Source: Lysobacter arenosi (GTDB lineage Bacteria; Pseudomonadota; Gammaproteobacteria; Xanthomonadales; Xanthomonadaceae). From it: a stretch of 64,000 nt of DNA. How positions within the stretch are numbered: position 1 is the first letter of the stretch; the number at the start of each line of letters is the position of its first letter. The translations under genes and the position numbers were made by a program. The notes beneath the pieces are model-generated. The model was not told the origin of the DNA, searched no databases, and saw nothing but the letters and a program-made list of their open reading frames with translations. Where the stretch lies: positions 1,736,001-1,800,000 of the forward strand of contig NZ_CP071517.1 of assembly GCF_016613475.2 (NCBI RefSeq), in the 5' to 3' direction. Positions 8,531-17,198 of the stretch are shown in pieces.

Positions 8531-9018
8531 TGCCGTACACGCCGATCGTGGCCACCCTGGGCTACGTCCTCTCGCCCGACGGAAGTCATGTGCTGATGGT
8601 CCATCGCAATGCGCGCCCGGACGATCACCAGCTAGGCAAGTACAACGGCCTGGGCGGCAAACTCGAACCGCTCGAGGATGTCGTCGCCGGCATGCGCCGC
8701 GAGATCCACGAAGAGGCCGGCATCGACTGCGAGGAACTGCAACTGCGCGGCACGATCAGCTGGCCCGGATTCGGCAAGCACGGCGAGGATTGGCTGGGCT
8801 TCGTGTTTGTGATCACCCGCTTCAGCGGCACGCCGCACGCGAGCAACCCGGAAGGCACGCTGGAATGGGTGCCGCTGGACCGGCTGGACGAACTGCCGAT
8901 GTGGGAAGGCGACCGCAACTTCCTGCCGCTGGTGTTCGATGACGATGCACGCTCGTTCCATGGCGTGATGCCTTACCGCGATGGCCGCATGGTGTCGTGG
9001 TCGTATTCGCGGGTCTGA
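8530..9018 (+). CDS. Nudix hydrolase (8-oxo-dGTP diphosphatase type)
   Basis: 162 residues. The full Nudix box G-x5-E-x7-REUxEExGU is present at residues 43-65 (G43...E49...R57-E-I-H-E61-E62-A-G64-I). The MVHRNARPDDHQLGKYNGLGGK lead-in resembles MutT/MTH1-like 8-oxo-dGTP diphosphatases. These hydrolyse oxidised nucleotides to monophosphates in the cytoplasm. Its ATG shares one base with the stop of the metallo-beta-lactamase, implying translational coupling of two functionally unrelated products. Confidence 0.92.
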   Translation: MPYTPIVATLGYVLSPDGSHVLMVHRNARPDDHQLGKYNGLGGKLEPLEDVVAGMRREIHEEAGIDCEELQLRGTISWPGFGKHGEDWLGFVFVITRFSGTPHASNPEGTLEWVPLDRLDELPMWEGDRNFLPLVFDDDARSFHGVMPYRDGRMVSWSYSRV

Positions 9019-9023
9019 ACCCC

Positions 9024-9578
9024 ATGCCGACACGAGCATTGCCGGTGTTGATTGCGCTGCTGGCCACCGGCTGCGCAACCGCGCCGCTGCCAGCAAGCGT
9101 CGAGGTCGCATCGCACTCCGGCCAGGTCGGCATGCGCGATATCAGCGCCGTCATCGCGCCGACGACGCGGATGCAGCTGGCCGACAACGAATCGTTCCTG
9201 ATGCCGCTCGACGACAGCGCCAACGCCACGCCGGCGTATCCGGATGCGCTGCTGGCGCAACGCCTGCCGGCGCAGATCGTGTGCATGCGCGTCAGCGTCG
9301 ATCGCGACGGCGCCGTCACCTCGTCGGCGCCGATGGTGAAGATGCCCGAATGCCCCGGCCCTGAGCTGGTCAATGCGGCATTCTTCGGCGCGGCAGCCAA
9401 GGCCGTCGCCGGCTGGCGATTCGATCCTGCGCTGCGCTGCGTGTTCCCCGATGCGAAGACCAGGGAGAACACGATTGCCAGCTGTGGCGGATTCCAGGCG
9501 ATTCCCGAAGCGGTCAGCCTGACCTACCGTTTCGTCTTCGAGCAGAAGGACGGCCGCGGCAGCGTGCGCGTGCTTTAG
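9024..9578 (+). CDS. Lipoprotein with TonB C-terminal-like domain
   Basis: 184 residues. The N-terminus is a lipoprotein-type signal (PVLIALLATGCATAP). The region from about 75 onward (YPDALLAQRLPAQIVCMRVSVDRDGAVTS, then AAAKAVAGWRFDPALR) resembles the TonB C-terminal fold found in many periplasmic proteins of this family. It starts 5 bases after the Nudix stop and so belongs to the same transcription unit as the metallo-beta-lactamase. No specific function can be given. A short CGCCC-TGCC-GGGCG stem just after the stop separates it from the convergent symporter. Confidence 0.75.
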   Translation: MPTRALPVLIALLATGCATAPLPASVEVASHSGQVGMRDISAVIAPTTRMQLADNESFLMPLDDSANATPAYPDALLAQRLPAQIVCMRVSVDRDGAVTSSAPMVKMPECPGPELVNAAFFGAAAKAVAGWRFDPALRCVFPDAKTRENTIASCGGFQAIPEAVSLTYRFVFEQKDGRGSVRVL

Positions 9579-9599
9579 CGCCCTGCCGGGCGGGCAATC

Positions 9600-10886
9600 T
9601 CAAATACGCCCGATCTCGGCCCGCTCGCCCTCGGCGATGCCCAGGTTGCTCGAAGCGGCCTCGTAGACCTCGCGGTCGAGCATGCCGGTCTCCTTGGCCA
9701 CCAGCACCGGCACCAGCATCTGTCCGGTGACGTTGGTCATCGTGCGCATCATGTCGAGCACGCGGTCGATCGCGACCAGGTAACCGATGCCTTCCAGCGG
9801 CAGGCCGGCCGCCGACAGCACCAGGGTCACCATCACGATCGCCGTGCCCGGCACGCCGGCGGTGCCGAAGCTGCCCAGCACCGAAGCGATGAGGATGGTG
9901 AAGTACTGGCCCGGTTCCAGGTGCAGGCCGAAATACTGCGCGACGAACAACGACGTCAGCGCCGGATAGATCGCACCGCAGCCGTCCATCTTGATGCTCG
10001 CGCCCAGCGGCACGGCGAATGCGGCGTAGTCCTTGTCGACGCCCAGGTTGTGCGTCACCGAGCGGATTGCCGCCGGCATCGCCGCGAAGCTCGACGATGC
10101 CACGAACGCCACCTGCATGCCCGGCGCCGCGCCGCGGAAGAACTTCAGCGGGTTGAGCCCATGCACCAGCAGCAGGCTGCCGTAGACGAAGACGATGTGC
10201 AGCGCGCACGCCAGGTACAGCGCGAACACGAACGTGCCCAGCGGCAGCAGCTTTTCGAAACCGTAAGCGCCGACCAGCGAAGCGATCAGGCCGAACGTGC
10301 CCAGCGGGGTCAGCTCGAGCACGAAGCGGGTGACCTGCACCATCGTGTCGCTGGCCTCGGCGGCGAGCTTGCGCAGGGTCGCGGTGCGCTCGCCGAGCTT
10401 GACCAGGGCGAAGCCGACCAGGCCGGCGAACACGATCACCTGCAGGATCTTGCCGTCGCTCAACGCCTTGAACGGATTGGTCGGGATGACGTCGAGCAGC
10501 ACCTGCGTCGCCGACGGCACTTCGCGCACGGTGTAGTCCGGCGCCACCGTCAGCCCGGCCAGGCCGTGACCGGGTTGCAGCAACCAGCCGACCGAAAGGC
10601 CGACGCCGACCGCCAATGCCGCGGTGATCGCGAACCAGACGAACGTGCGCCCGCCCAGCGCGGCGACGGACTTCTGACCGTGCAGGCTGCTGATGGCGTT
10701 CATCACCGCGAAGAACACCAGCGGCACCGCGATCATCTTGATGCCGTTGACGTAGATCGTGCCGAGCGGGCCGAACCAGGTTTCGGCGGAATGGCCGAAC
10801 AGCCAGCCGGCGAGCGCACCCAGCACGAATCCGGCCAGCACGCGCTGCCAGAACGGGATGCGGAGCCAGGCCGAAACCACCTTCAT
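9600..10886 (-). CDS. Dicarboxylate/amino acid:cation symporter (DAACS/GltP family)
   Basis: 428 residues, about eight hydrophobic helices. The diagnostic re-entrant loop motifs are present: the serine-rich SSSFAAMPAAI and ASIKMDGCGAIYPA, corresponding to the conserved NMDGT segment. Such secondary transporters import glutamate, aspartate or C4-dicarboxylates with protons or sodium across the inner membrane. The start is ATG 10886. It is divergent from the alkaline phosphatase lipoprotein gene. Confidence 0.92.
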   Translation of the reverse strand: MKVVSAWLRIPFWQRVLAGFVLGALAGWLFGHSAETWFGPLGTIYVNGIKMIAVPLVFFAVMNAISSLHGQKSVAALGGRTFVWFAITAALAVGVGLSVGWLLQPGHGLAGLTVAPDYTVREVPSATQVLLDVIPTNPFKALSDGKILQVIVFAGLVGFALVKLGERTATLRKLAAEASDTMVQVTRFVLELTPLGTFGLIASLVGAYGFEKLLPLGTFVFALYLACALHIVFVYGSLLLVHGLNPLKFFRGAAPGMQVAFVASSSFAAMPAAIRSVTHNLGVDKDYAAFAVPLGASIKMDGCGAIYPALTSLFVAQYFGLHLEPGQYFTILIASVLGSFGTAGVPGTAIVMVTLVLSAAGLPLEGIGYLVAIDRVLDMMRTMTNVTGQMLVPVLVAKETGMLDREVYEAASSNLGIAEGERAEIGRI

Positions 10887-11032
10887 CGGGACCGTCGCTT
10901 TGCTTTACCTGTCGGATTTGCACGATATCCCAGCCGGAACTGGGCTGCGACCCCGTGAGTGCAACGCCGGTGTCCCAGCACTGCAATAACGCACTGCATA
11001 ATCGCGGTTTCGCCTGCCGATACCCCTGCCCG

Positions 11033-12727
11033 ATGTCCCGACTGCCGCACGCTTGCTTTGCCCTCGCCGCCACCCTGCTGGCCAGCGCCTGCACCAGCCA
11101 GGGCGTGCGCCCGGCCTCTGCAGGCACCGCGCTGGCTGTCGACGTGCCCGTCATCGCGCACCCGAAGGATGAGACGCCTGCCTGGTGGTTCCGCGACGGC
11201 GCAGCACAGGCCGCACAGCGTGGCGCCATGTCGGGCAAGGCGAAGAACGTGATCCTGTTCGTCGGCGACGGCATGAGCCTGACCACGGTTGCCGCCGCGC
11301 GCATCCTCGACGGCCAGCGCAAGGGCGGCCCCGGCGAGGACAACCGGCTGAGCTGGGAGCGCTTCCCCGCCACCGCGTTGAGCAAGACCTACAACACCGA
11401 CTCGCAGACGCCCGACTCGGCCGGCACCATGAGTGCCATGGCCACCGGCGTGAAGACGCGCGCCGGCGTGCTCAGCATCGGCCAGCAGGCGGCGCGCCGG
11501 AATTGCGCGGAAGCCCTGCAGGCACCGATCCTGACGTTGTGGGAACTGGCCGCGAGCCAGGGCCTGGGTACCGGCGTGGTCACCACCACCCGCGTCACCC
11601 ACGCCACGCCGGGCGCGACCTTTACCCACTCGGCCGAAAGAAACTGGGAAAACGACGTCGATCTGCCCGACGAGGCGAAGGCTGCCGGCTGCATCGACAT
11701 CGCGCGCCAGCTGGTCGAAACGCCGTACGGCAACGGACCGGACGTGCTGATGGGCGGCGGCCGCGGCGAGTTCATGACTGCCCAGCAGTCCGATCCGGAG
11801 TACGACGACAAGGTTGGCCAGCGCCTCGACGGCCGCGACCTGATCGCGCAGTGGAAGCAGCGCCATCCCGACGGCACCTATGTCTGGAATGCGCAGCAGT
11901 TCGCCGCCGCGCCGAAGCAGGGTCCGCTGCTTGGACTGTTCGAGTACGACCACATGCAGTTCTCGCACGACCGCCCGAAGGACGGCGCCGGCGAGCCGAC
12001 GCTGGCGGAGATGACCCGCGCCGCGATCACGCGCCTGCAGCACAACAGCAACGGTTACGTGCTGCTGGTCGAAGGCGGCCGCATCGACCACGCCAACCAC
12101 TACGGCAATGCCTATCGCGCGCTCACCGACACCATTGCCCTGAGCGAAGCGGTGCAAGCTGCGGCTGAGGCAACGTCGGCCGACGACACGCTGATCCTGG
12201 TCACGGCCGACCACTCGCACACGCTGAGCTTCGTCGGCTACCCGGTGCGCGGCAATCCGATCCTCGGCAAGGTCCGTGGCGCAAGCGGCGAGGAAGGCGA
12301 GAACGGCGACTACGCCATCGACGCACTCGGCCTGCCTTACGCCACGTTGAGCTACAGCAATGGTCCCGGCTATGTCGGCGCGAGCGCGCAGCAGGCCGAG
12401 GGCCCGAAGAAATTCCTGCACTCGGTCAGCGGCGTGCAGATCCCCAAGCGCGGCCGCCCCGACCTGCGCAATGTCGACACCCAGGACCCGGACTACCTGC
12501 AGGAAGCGCTGATGCCGATGAGCGCCGAATCGCACGGCGGCGATGACGTCGGCATCTGGGCACGCGGCCCTGGCAGCGAGGCGGTGCGCGGCAGCGTCGA
12601 GCAGAACACGATCTTCCACTTCATGCTGCAGGCGATGCCGAAGCTGCGCGACGGCCTGTGCAAGGCCGGCGACTGCGACGGCAACGGCGTGCCGGTGACG
12701 CTGCCGGACCCGGCGAAGTTCCGCTGA
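11033..12727 (+). CDS. Alkaline phosphatase lipoprotein (PhoA superfamily)
   Basis: 564 residues. A lipoprotein signal ends at C20 (LLASACTS). Active-site elements are visible: metal-binding D79 in ILFVGDGMS, nucleophile S129 in TPDSAGTMSAMATG, metal ligands in VEGGRIDHANHYGN and TADHSHTLSFVG. It hydrolyses phosphomonoesters at the cell envelope to release phosphate. The frame is open upstream, but ATG 11033 gives the only sensible signal peptide. A perfect 13-bp hairpin follows the stop. Confidence 0.93.
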   Translation: MSRLPHACFALAATLLASACTSQGVRPASAGTALAVDVPVIAHPKDETPAWWFRDGAAQAAQRGAMSGKAKNVILFVGDGMSLTTVAAARILDGQRKGGPGEDNRLSWERFPATALSKTYNTDSQTPDSAGTMSAMATGVKTRAGVLSIGQQAARRNCAEALQAPILTLWELAASQGLGTGVVTTTRVTHATPGATFTHSAERNWENDVDLPDEAKAAGCIDIARQLVETPYGNGPDVLMGGGRGEFMTAQQSDPEYDDKVGQRLDGRDLIAQWKQRHPDGTYVWNAQQFAAAPKQGPLLGLFEYDHMQFSHDRPKDGAGEPTLAEMTRAAITRLQHNSNGYVLLVEGGRIDHANHYGNAYRALTDTIALSEAVQAAAEATSADDTLILVTADHSHTLSFVGYPVRGNPILGKVRGASGEEGENGDYAIDALGLPYATLSYSNGPGYVGASAQQAEGPKKFLHSVSGVQIPKRGRPDLRNVDTQDPDYLQEALMPMSAESHGGDDVGIWARGPGSEAVRGSVEQNTIFHFMLQAMPKLRDGLCKAGDCDGNGVPVTLPDPAKFR

Positions 12728-12756
12728 GGGTCCGAGACCCAGCGTCGCGACACCCC

Positions 12757-12787
12757 ACACCGTTCGTCCGCTCAGGACGAACGGTGT
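12757..12787. terminator. Perfect 13-bp hairpin between convergent genes
   Basis: The arms ACACCGTTCGTCC and GGACGAACGGTGT pair without mismatch around a GCTCA loop, with an outer CCCC/GGGG extension. It sits between the ends of the alkaline phosphatase and the convergent HemJ/CopD-like gene, so it could stop transcription from both sides. No U tract is present, so the mechanism is inferred. Confidence 0.7.
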
Positions 12788-12799
12788 TGAGGGGACTGA

Positions 12800-13219
12800 T
12801 CAGAACGGCTTGGCGATCACCAGGTACACGATCGCCACCAGCAGCAGCACCGGCAGCTCGTTGAACCAGCGCAGCGCCTTCGACGAAGGCAGCGCCTTGC
12901 CTGCTTCCACGCCCTTGAGCCAGCGCCCGCTGACGATGAAGTACGCCAGCATCACCGCGACCAGCGCGAGCTTGGCATGCAGCCAGCCGCCGCTAATCTT
13001 GAAGTGCAGCCACAGCGTCAGGCCGAGCACGAAGGCGAGGCCGAACATGATGTGGCCGAAGCGGTAGAGGCGCTTGCCCATCAGCACCAGGCGCGCGCGC
13101 ACGGCCGCGTCGTCGCCGGCTTCGGCGAGGTTGACCAGGATCCGCGGCAGGTAGAACACCCCGCCCATCCAGGCCATCACGAAAACGAGGTGCGCGGTCT
13201 TGGTCCAGAGATAGGCCAT
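12800..13219 (-). CDS. HemJ/CopD-like integral membrane protein (UPF0093 type)
   Basis: 139 residues, four hydrophobic helices. The pattern MAYLWTKTAHLVFVMAWMGGVFYLPRI, with an early His and the FYLPR motif, plus GGWLHAKLALVAVM with a conserved Lys, matches the HemJ/UPF0093 family. HemJ oxidises protoporphyrinogen IX in bacteria lacking HemG/HemY; the related CopD family handles copper. The size and motifs favour HemJ-like, but function cannot be separated from CopD by sequence alone. It is convergent with the alkaline phosphatase. Confidence 0.75.
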   Translation of the reverse strand: MAYLWTKTAHLVFVMAWMGGVFYLPRILVNLAEAGDDAAVRARLVLMGKRLYRFGHIMFGLAFVLGLTLWLHFKISGGWLHAKLALVAVMLAYFIVSGRWLKGVEAGKALPSSKALRWFNELPVLLLVAIVYLVIAKPF

Positions 13220-13276
13220 TGGGTTCTGCTCCGAAATGCGGGCAATAGGATGGCATACCTGCCCGTCCTCCCATGA

Positions 13277-13375
13277 CCGTCATCGCGGCGAACGCCGGGA
13301 CATCCTCCTCAACGTCATCGCGGCGAATGCCGGGACATCCTCCTCAACGTCATCCCGGCGAACGCCGGGATCCAT
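13277..13375. repeat. Three REP-like units in tandem
   Basis: Three copies of the GTCAT(C)GCGGCGAACGCCGGGA-type unit start at about 13278, 13314 and 13349, spaced 35-36 bases apart, separated by CATCCTCCTCAAC spacers. The first two units share the GTCATCGCGGCG variant and the same spacer, so they arose by local duplication. They lie just upstream of the methyltransferase gene. Confidence 0.85.
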
Positions 13376-13436
13376 CTGCCTCTGCGCTGATCGATTACGA
13401 TGCCCCGTCCCGCGCCGGCCGCAATCGATCGATCCG

Positions 13437-14045
13437 ATGAGCAAGCAGTACGACCAGAGCTACTTCGACCGCTGGTACCGCAAGGGCGCCAGCAAGGACC
13501 ACGCCGTCGGCAGTGGTGCGCGGCTGGCGCGCAAGGTCGCACTGGCCGTGGCCACCGCCGAGTACCACCTGGAGCGGCCGATCCGCAGCGTGCTCGACAT
13601 CGGTTGCGGCGAAGGCGCCTGGCGCGCACCGCTGCTGAAGCTGCGGCCGAAGCTGCAATACCTGGGTTTCGACAGCAGCGAATATGCGATCGCCCGCTAC
13701 GGCGCGCGCCGCAACCTGCATCTGGCGCGTTTCAGTGACTTCCAGCACCTGCGTCCGTGCCCGCCGGTGGACCTGCTGGTGTGCAGCGACGTGATGCATT
13801 ACCTGGACACGCGCGAACTCGATCGCGGCCTGCCGGCATTGGCCGAGCTGTGCGGCGGCGTCGCCTTCCTGGAAACCTTCACCCGCGAAGACGAGACCGA
13901 CGGCGACAACCACGAGTTCAAGCAGCGGCCGGCGCGCTTCTATCGCCAGCGCTTCCAGGCACTCGGCCTGACCGCACTGGGTTCGCACCTGTGGCTGGCC
14001 CCTGCCCTTGCAGAGCGTCTGGTCGCCCTCGAACATCCCGGTTGA
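13437..14045 (+). CDS. Class I SAM-dependent methyltransferase
   Basis: 202 residues. SVLDIGCGEGAWRAPLL is SAM-binding motif I, LQYLGFDSSEYAI is motif II, and VDLLVCSDVMHYLD is motif III, all in order. The N-terminus (QYDQSYFDRWYRKG) resembles the entry to small-molecule methyltransferases of the methyltransf_11/25 type. The substrate is unknown. ATG 13437 is chosen because the upstream open frame runs through the REP cluster and has no coding character. Confidence 0.88.
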   Translation: MSKQYDQSYFDRWYRKGASKDHAVGSGARLARKVALAVATAEYHLERPIRSVLDIGCGEGAWRAPLLKLRPKLQYLGFDSSEYAIARYGARRNLHLARFSDFQHLRPCPPVDLLVCSDVMHYLDTRELDRGLPALAELCGGVAFLETFTREDETDGDNHEFKQRPARFYRQRFQALGLTALGSHLWLAPALAERLVALEHPG

Positions 14046-14129
14046 GCGCAAAAGCCCAATTCAGTTTCAAGCCCCGCCGATCCCTTATGCTGCGACGCAG
14101 CAAACCGCCAACCTGACCGGATTCGACGA

Positions 14130-15422
14130 ATGCTCTATCAGATGCACGAGCTTGGGCGCGCCTGGATGGCCCCGATGACGTACTGGGCCGAAGCCAGCGC
14201 CAAGATCTTCGGTGCCAACGGCGGATGGTTGTCGTCGTTGCCGGGCGCGGCGCAGGCCGCCGCCGGCTACGAACTGATGTACCGGATCGGCAAGGACTAC
14301 GAGAAGCCCGAGTTCGGCATCCACTCGGTCGACATCGACGGCGTGGCCTACCCCGTCGTCGAGCGCGAGATGCTGCGCAAGCCGTTCTGCCGGCTGCTGC
14401 GCTTCAAGCGCTACGCCGACGATGCCGGCAATCTGCGCGATCTCAAGGACGACCCGCCGGTGCTGGTTGTCGCGCCGCTGTCGGGCCACCACGCCACGCT
14501 GCTGCGCGATACCGTGCGCACGCTGCTGCGCGACCACAAGGTCTACATCACCGACTGGGTCGATGCGCGCATGGTGCCGACCAGCGACGGCGAGTTCTCG
14601 CTCGACGACTACGTCGCGTACGTCGAGGAATTCATCCGCCACATCGGCGCCAAGTCGCTGCATGTGATCAGCGTCTGCCAGCCGACCGTGCCGGTGCTGG
14701 CCGCGGTGTCGCTGATGGCCGCGCGTAGCGAGGACACGCCGCGTTCGCTGGTGATGATGGGCGGCCCGATCGACACCCGCCAGAACCCGACCAAGGTCAA
14801 CGACCTGGCCACCGACAAGCCGCTGGCGTGGTTCGAGAACAACCTGATCCACCACGTGCCGCAGAACTATCCGGGGCACGGCCGCCGCGTCTATCCGGGC
14901 TTCCTGCAGCACGTCGGCTTCGTGGCGATGAACCCCGAGCGCCACTTCACCTCGCACTGGGACTTCTACCAGGACCTGGTCAAGGGCGACCTCGACGATG
15001 CCGCCGCGCATCGCCGCTTCTACGACGAGTACAACGCCGTGCTCGACATGCCGGCCGAGTACTACCTGCAGACGGTGCGCATCGTGTTCCAGGAACACCT
15101 GCTGCCGCGGGGCCTGTGGGAGGTGCGTGGCGAGCGCGTCGATCCTTCGCGCATCCACGGCACCGCCCTGCTGACGATCGAAGGTGAGCTGGACGACATC
15201 TCCGGCCAGGGCCAGACCCGCGCCGCGCACACGCTGTGCACGGGCGTGTCGGAAGCCGACCGGGAGCACCTGACCGTCAAGGGCGCCGGCCATTACGGCA
15301 TCTTCAGCGGCCGCCGCTGGCGCACTCAGGTGTATCCGCAGGTACGGGATTTCATCGCCCGTTATGCGGGCTCTGCTGAAATTCCGGTCGAATCGACCGT
15401 GGATGCACCGGCCAAGCCTTGA
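14130..15422 (+). CDS. phaZ: Intracellular polyhydroxybutyrate depolymerase
   Basis: 430 residues, the usual length of the PHB_depoly_PhaZ family. The N-terminal segment MLYQMHELGRAWMAPMTYWAEA is characteristic. The alpha/beta-hydrolase core has a cysteine nucleophile box, C183 in HVISVCQPTVPVL, instead of serine. It breaks down stored poly(3-hydroxybutyrate) granules in the cytoplasm to supply acetyl-CoA under starvation. No PHA synthase or phasin gene is in the window. A ribosome binding site is not obvious. Confidence 0.92.
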   Translation: MLYQMHELGRAWMAPMTYWAEASAKIFGANGGWLSSLPGAAQAAAGYELMYRIGKDYEKPEFGIHSVDIDGVAYPVVEREMLRKPFCRLLRFKRYADDAGNLRDLKDDPPVLVVAPLSGHHATLLRDTVRTLLRDHKVYITDWVDARMVPTSDGEFSLDDYVAYVEEFIRHIGAKSLHVISVCQPTVPVLAAVSLMAARSEDTPRSLVMMGGPIDTRQNPTKVNDLATDKPLAWFENNLIHHVPQNYPGHGRRVYPGFLQHVGFVAMNPERHFTSHWDFYQDLVKGDLDDAAAHRRFYDEYNAVLDMPAEYYLQTVRIVFQEHLLPRGLWEVRGERVDPSRIHGTALLTIEGELDDISGQGQTRAAHTLCTGVSEADREHLTVKGAGHYGIFSGRRWRTQVYPQVRDFIARYAGSAEIPVESTVDAPAKP

Positions 15423-15480
15423 TTCAAGGGCGCTTCGCCCAGATCACGAAGGTATCCCAAGCCGAGCAAAGGAACCTTCG

Positions 15481-15759
15481 ATGGATTGTCCTGTCTGCCG
15501 CGACGTGAAACTGGCGATGACCGATCGCCAGGGCATCGAGATCGATTACTGCCCGCAATGCCGCGGCGTCTGGCTTGACCGCGGCGAGCTCGACAAGCTC
15601 ATCGAGCGCGCCACCGCTGACGGCAGCCGTCAGCCGGCGCAGCGACCGCAGCATGGCCCGCCGCCGTCGCCGTACCAGTCGCGCGATTCACACGGCGGCT
15701 ATTCCGAGCACCGGCACAAGAAGAAGAAAAACCTGCTGGGCGAGCTGTTCGACTTCTGA
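15481..15759 (+). CDS. Small zinc-ribbon protein (TFIIB-type zinc finger)
   Basis: 92 residues. Two CxxC knuckles (MDCPVCRDV and YCPQCRGVWLDRGELDKLIERA) form the zf-TFIIB domain found in a widespread bacterial family. The middle is a Pro/Gln/His-rich linker and the C-terminus is basic, then acidic-aromatic (HRHKKKKNLLGELFDF). ATG 15481 follows AAAGGA. The biological role of these proteins is not established. It lies 58 bases after phaZ and could be read with it. Confidence 0.88.
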   Translation: MDCPVCRDVKLAMTDRQGIEIDYCPQCRGVWLDRGELDKLIERATADGSRQPAQRPQHGPPPSPYQSRDSHGGYSEHRHKKKKNLLGELFDF

Positions 15760-15770
15760 GCCTCCCTCAC

Positions 15771-15830
15771 CGTCATCCCGGCGTACGCCGGGATCACTTT
15801 GACTGTCATCCCGGCGTACGCCGGGATCCA
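15771..15830. repeat. Two REP-like units
   Basis: Two direct copies of GTCATCCCGGCGTACGCC followed by GGGATC, at 15771-15796 and 15804-15830, between two convergent genes. Both carry the GCGTACGCC variant at the palindrome centre, so they probably duplicated locally. Confidence 0.87.
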
Positions 15831-15843
15831 GGGGCCGTCGCGC

Positions 15844-16770
15844 TCAGTTGTACTGCGCCGTCTTGACCAGCATGTGCTTGGCCAGCAACCCGTGCATCTG
15901 GCCGAACAGGCGCACCAGGTGCATCGTCGCGAACAGCAGCAGCACGCCGCCCACTATCGTCAGCGGCCACAGCCACGGCTCGGCCGCGCCGAACACCATG
16001 ATGTCGTCGACATACAGGTGCGAGCCAAACCCGAGCAGCAGCGCGATCGGCGCCGCGATCATCGACAGCGATACCGTCAGTCCGGCTACGGTCACGACGA
16101 AGTAGAGGATGCCCAGCGGCAGCATCATCAGGAAGTAGAGCTGCGTGGCCCAGGTGCGCGGATCGATGAAGAGGTCCTTGATGCGCTCCAGCAACGGCTG
16201 CCCGCGGGTGCCGTAGAGCGGCCGGCGCGGCATGCGCTCGCCGAGCATGGTCTCGACGATGCGGCCCTCGACCAGCGACAGCATCTTCACCGAGCCGAAG
16301 TACAGGATTACGAACGGAATGCCGATGATCAGCACGCCCAGGCCGGCCGACAGCGAGATGCCCGTGACCACCCAGGTGAAATAGAAGATGCCGGTGGCCA
16401 GCGACAGCAGCATGTAGAACAGCGCGCCGTACGTGCGCGGCTCGGCGATCACGCCGAAGAACTGGCCAAGCAGCGACTTGCGCGGCGGCGGCGCCGGCGG
16501 GCGCAGCGCGGTCTGCACCTTGACCTCGGTGTCGCGGTAGATGTCGGCAACTTCGTCCGGGGCGCCGTAACTGCTGGCGACGGCGACGATGACATCGGCC
16601 TCGGACTTGCCGGGGTTCTCCGCCAGTTCCGAGCGCAGGTATTCCTCGGCGTCGTACAGCGCGTCCTGCACCAGCGCCGGATCGGCGCCGGCCAGTGAGC
16701 GACGCAGGTGTTCCAGGTATTCGGGGATGGTGCTCGGCAGGCCGGCAGTGCTGGAGTTGAACGCGTTCAT
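15844..16770 (-). CDS. Membrane sensor-domain protein downstream of PadR (HAAS/DUF1700-like)
   Basis: 308 residues. The first 80 residues form a short helical domain (YLEHLRRSLAGADPALVQDALYDAEEYLRSEL) like the HAAS/DUF1700 domain usually encoded beside PadR regulators. About four to six membrane segments follow (ALFYMLLSLATGIFYFTWVVTG, ISLSAGLGVLIIGIPFVILYFG, FLMMLPLGILYFVVTVAGL, WLWPLTIVGGVLLLFAT), corresponding to the putative sensor domain. It overlaps the PadR stop by 4 bases (ATGA), so the two are made together. The ligand is unknown. Confidence 0.85.
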   Translation of the reverse strand: MNAFNSSTAGLPSTIPEYLEHLRRSLAGADPALVQDALYDAEEYLRSELAENPGKSEADVIVAVASSYGAPDEVADIYRDTEVKVQTALRPPAPPPRKSLLGQFFGVIAEPRTYGALFYMLLSLATGIFYFTWVVTGISLSAGLGVLIIGIPFVILYFGSVKMLSLVEGRIVETMLGERMPRRPLYGTRGQPLLERIKDLFIDPRTWATQLYFLMMLPLGILYFVVTVAGLTVSLSMIAAPIALLLGFGSHLYVDDIMVFGAAEPWLWPLTIVGGVLLLFATMHLVRLFGQMHGLLAKHMLVKTAQYN

Positions 16771-17132
16771 TTGTCAGGTCCTTCAAGGACGGTATCGACG
16801 GAATCACGGGTGGCGCGCCAGGCGGTGATCCATTCGTGCAGGACCGCACGGCCGGCTTCGGTGATCTGGTAGTAACGACGCGGCGGACCCGACATCGACG
16901 GTTCGACGTGACTGTCGAGCAGGCCGGCAGCACCGAGGTTGCGCAGCACCGGATACAGCGCGCTCTGCTTGCCGCTGAGCACGCCCTCCCCGGTCCGCTC
17001 CAGGCGCTTGGCGATCTGGTAGCCGTACATCGGCTCGCTCGCCGCGGCCAGGACCGCCAGCAGCACCAGCGACACGGTGCCGGCACTGAGCTCCTTCTGG
17101 AATTTGCGCAGCTGGCTGTCGAGGTCGGTCAT
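16767..17132 (-). CDS. PadR family transcriptional regulator
   Basis: 121 residues, a PadR winged helix with a short C-terminal helix. MYGYQIAKRLERTGEGVLSGKQSALYPVLRNLGAAGLLDSHVEPSMSGPPRRYYQITEAGR contains the recognition helix and wing typical of the family. Such repressors usually control the adjacent membrane-protein gene and themselves. The gene is directly followed (4-base overlap) by the membrane sensor gene. A candidate operator lies at 17199-17214, 67 bases upstream of its start. Confidence 0.93.
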   Translation of the reverse strand: MTDLDSQLRKFQKELSAGTVSLVLLAVLAAASEPMYGYQIAKRLERTGEGVLSGKQSALYPVLRNLGAAGLLDSHVEPSMSGPPRRYYQITEAGRAVLHEWITAWRATRDSVDTVLEGPDK

Positions 17133-17198
17133 GGCACTGGGTCCACGGAGTCTTGGCGGGCGGGGGTCCCGCTATGCTGATGGCAACACTACTATCAA

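Noticed and set aside
10883..12760. 625-codon open frame on the minus strand
   Set aside because: Antisense to the alkaline phosphatase, which has all catalytic motifs.
13277..13375. CRISPR-like spaced repeats
   Set aside because: The units are palindromic REP-like elements with identical short spacers, and matching units are scattered through the window; no cas genes are present.
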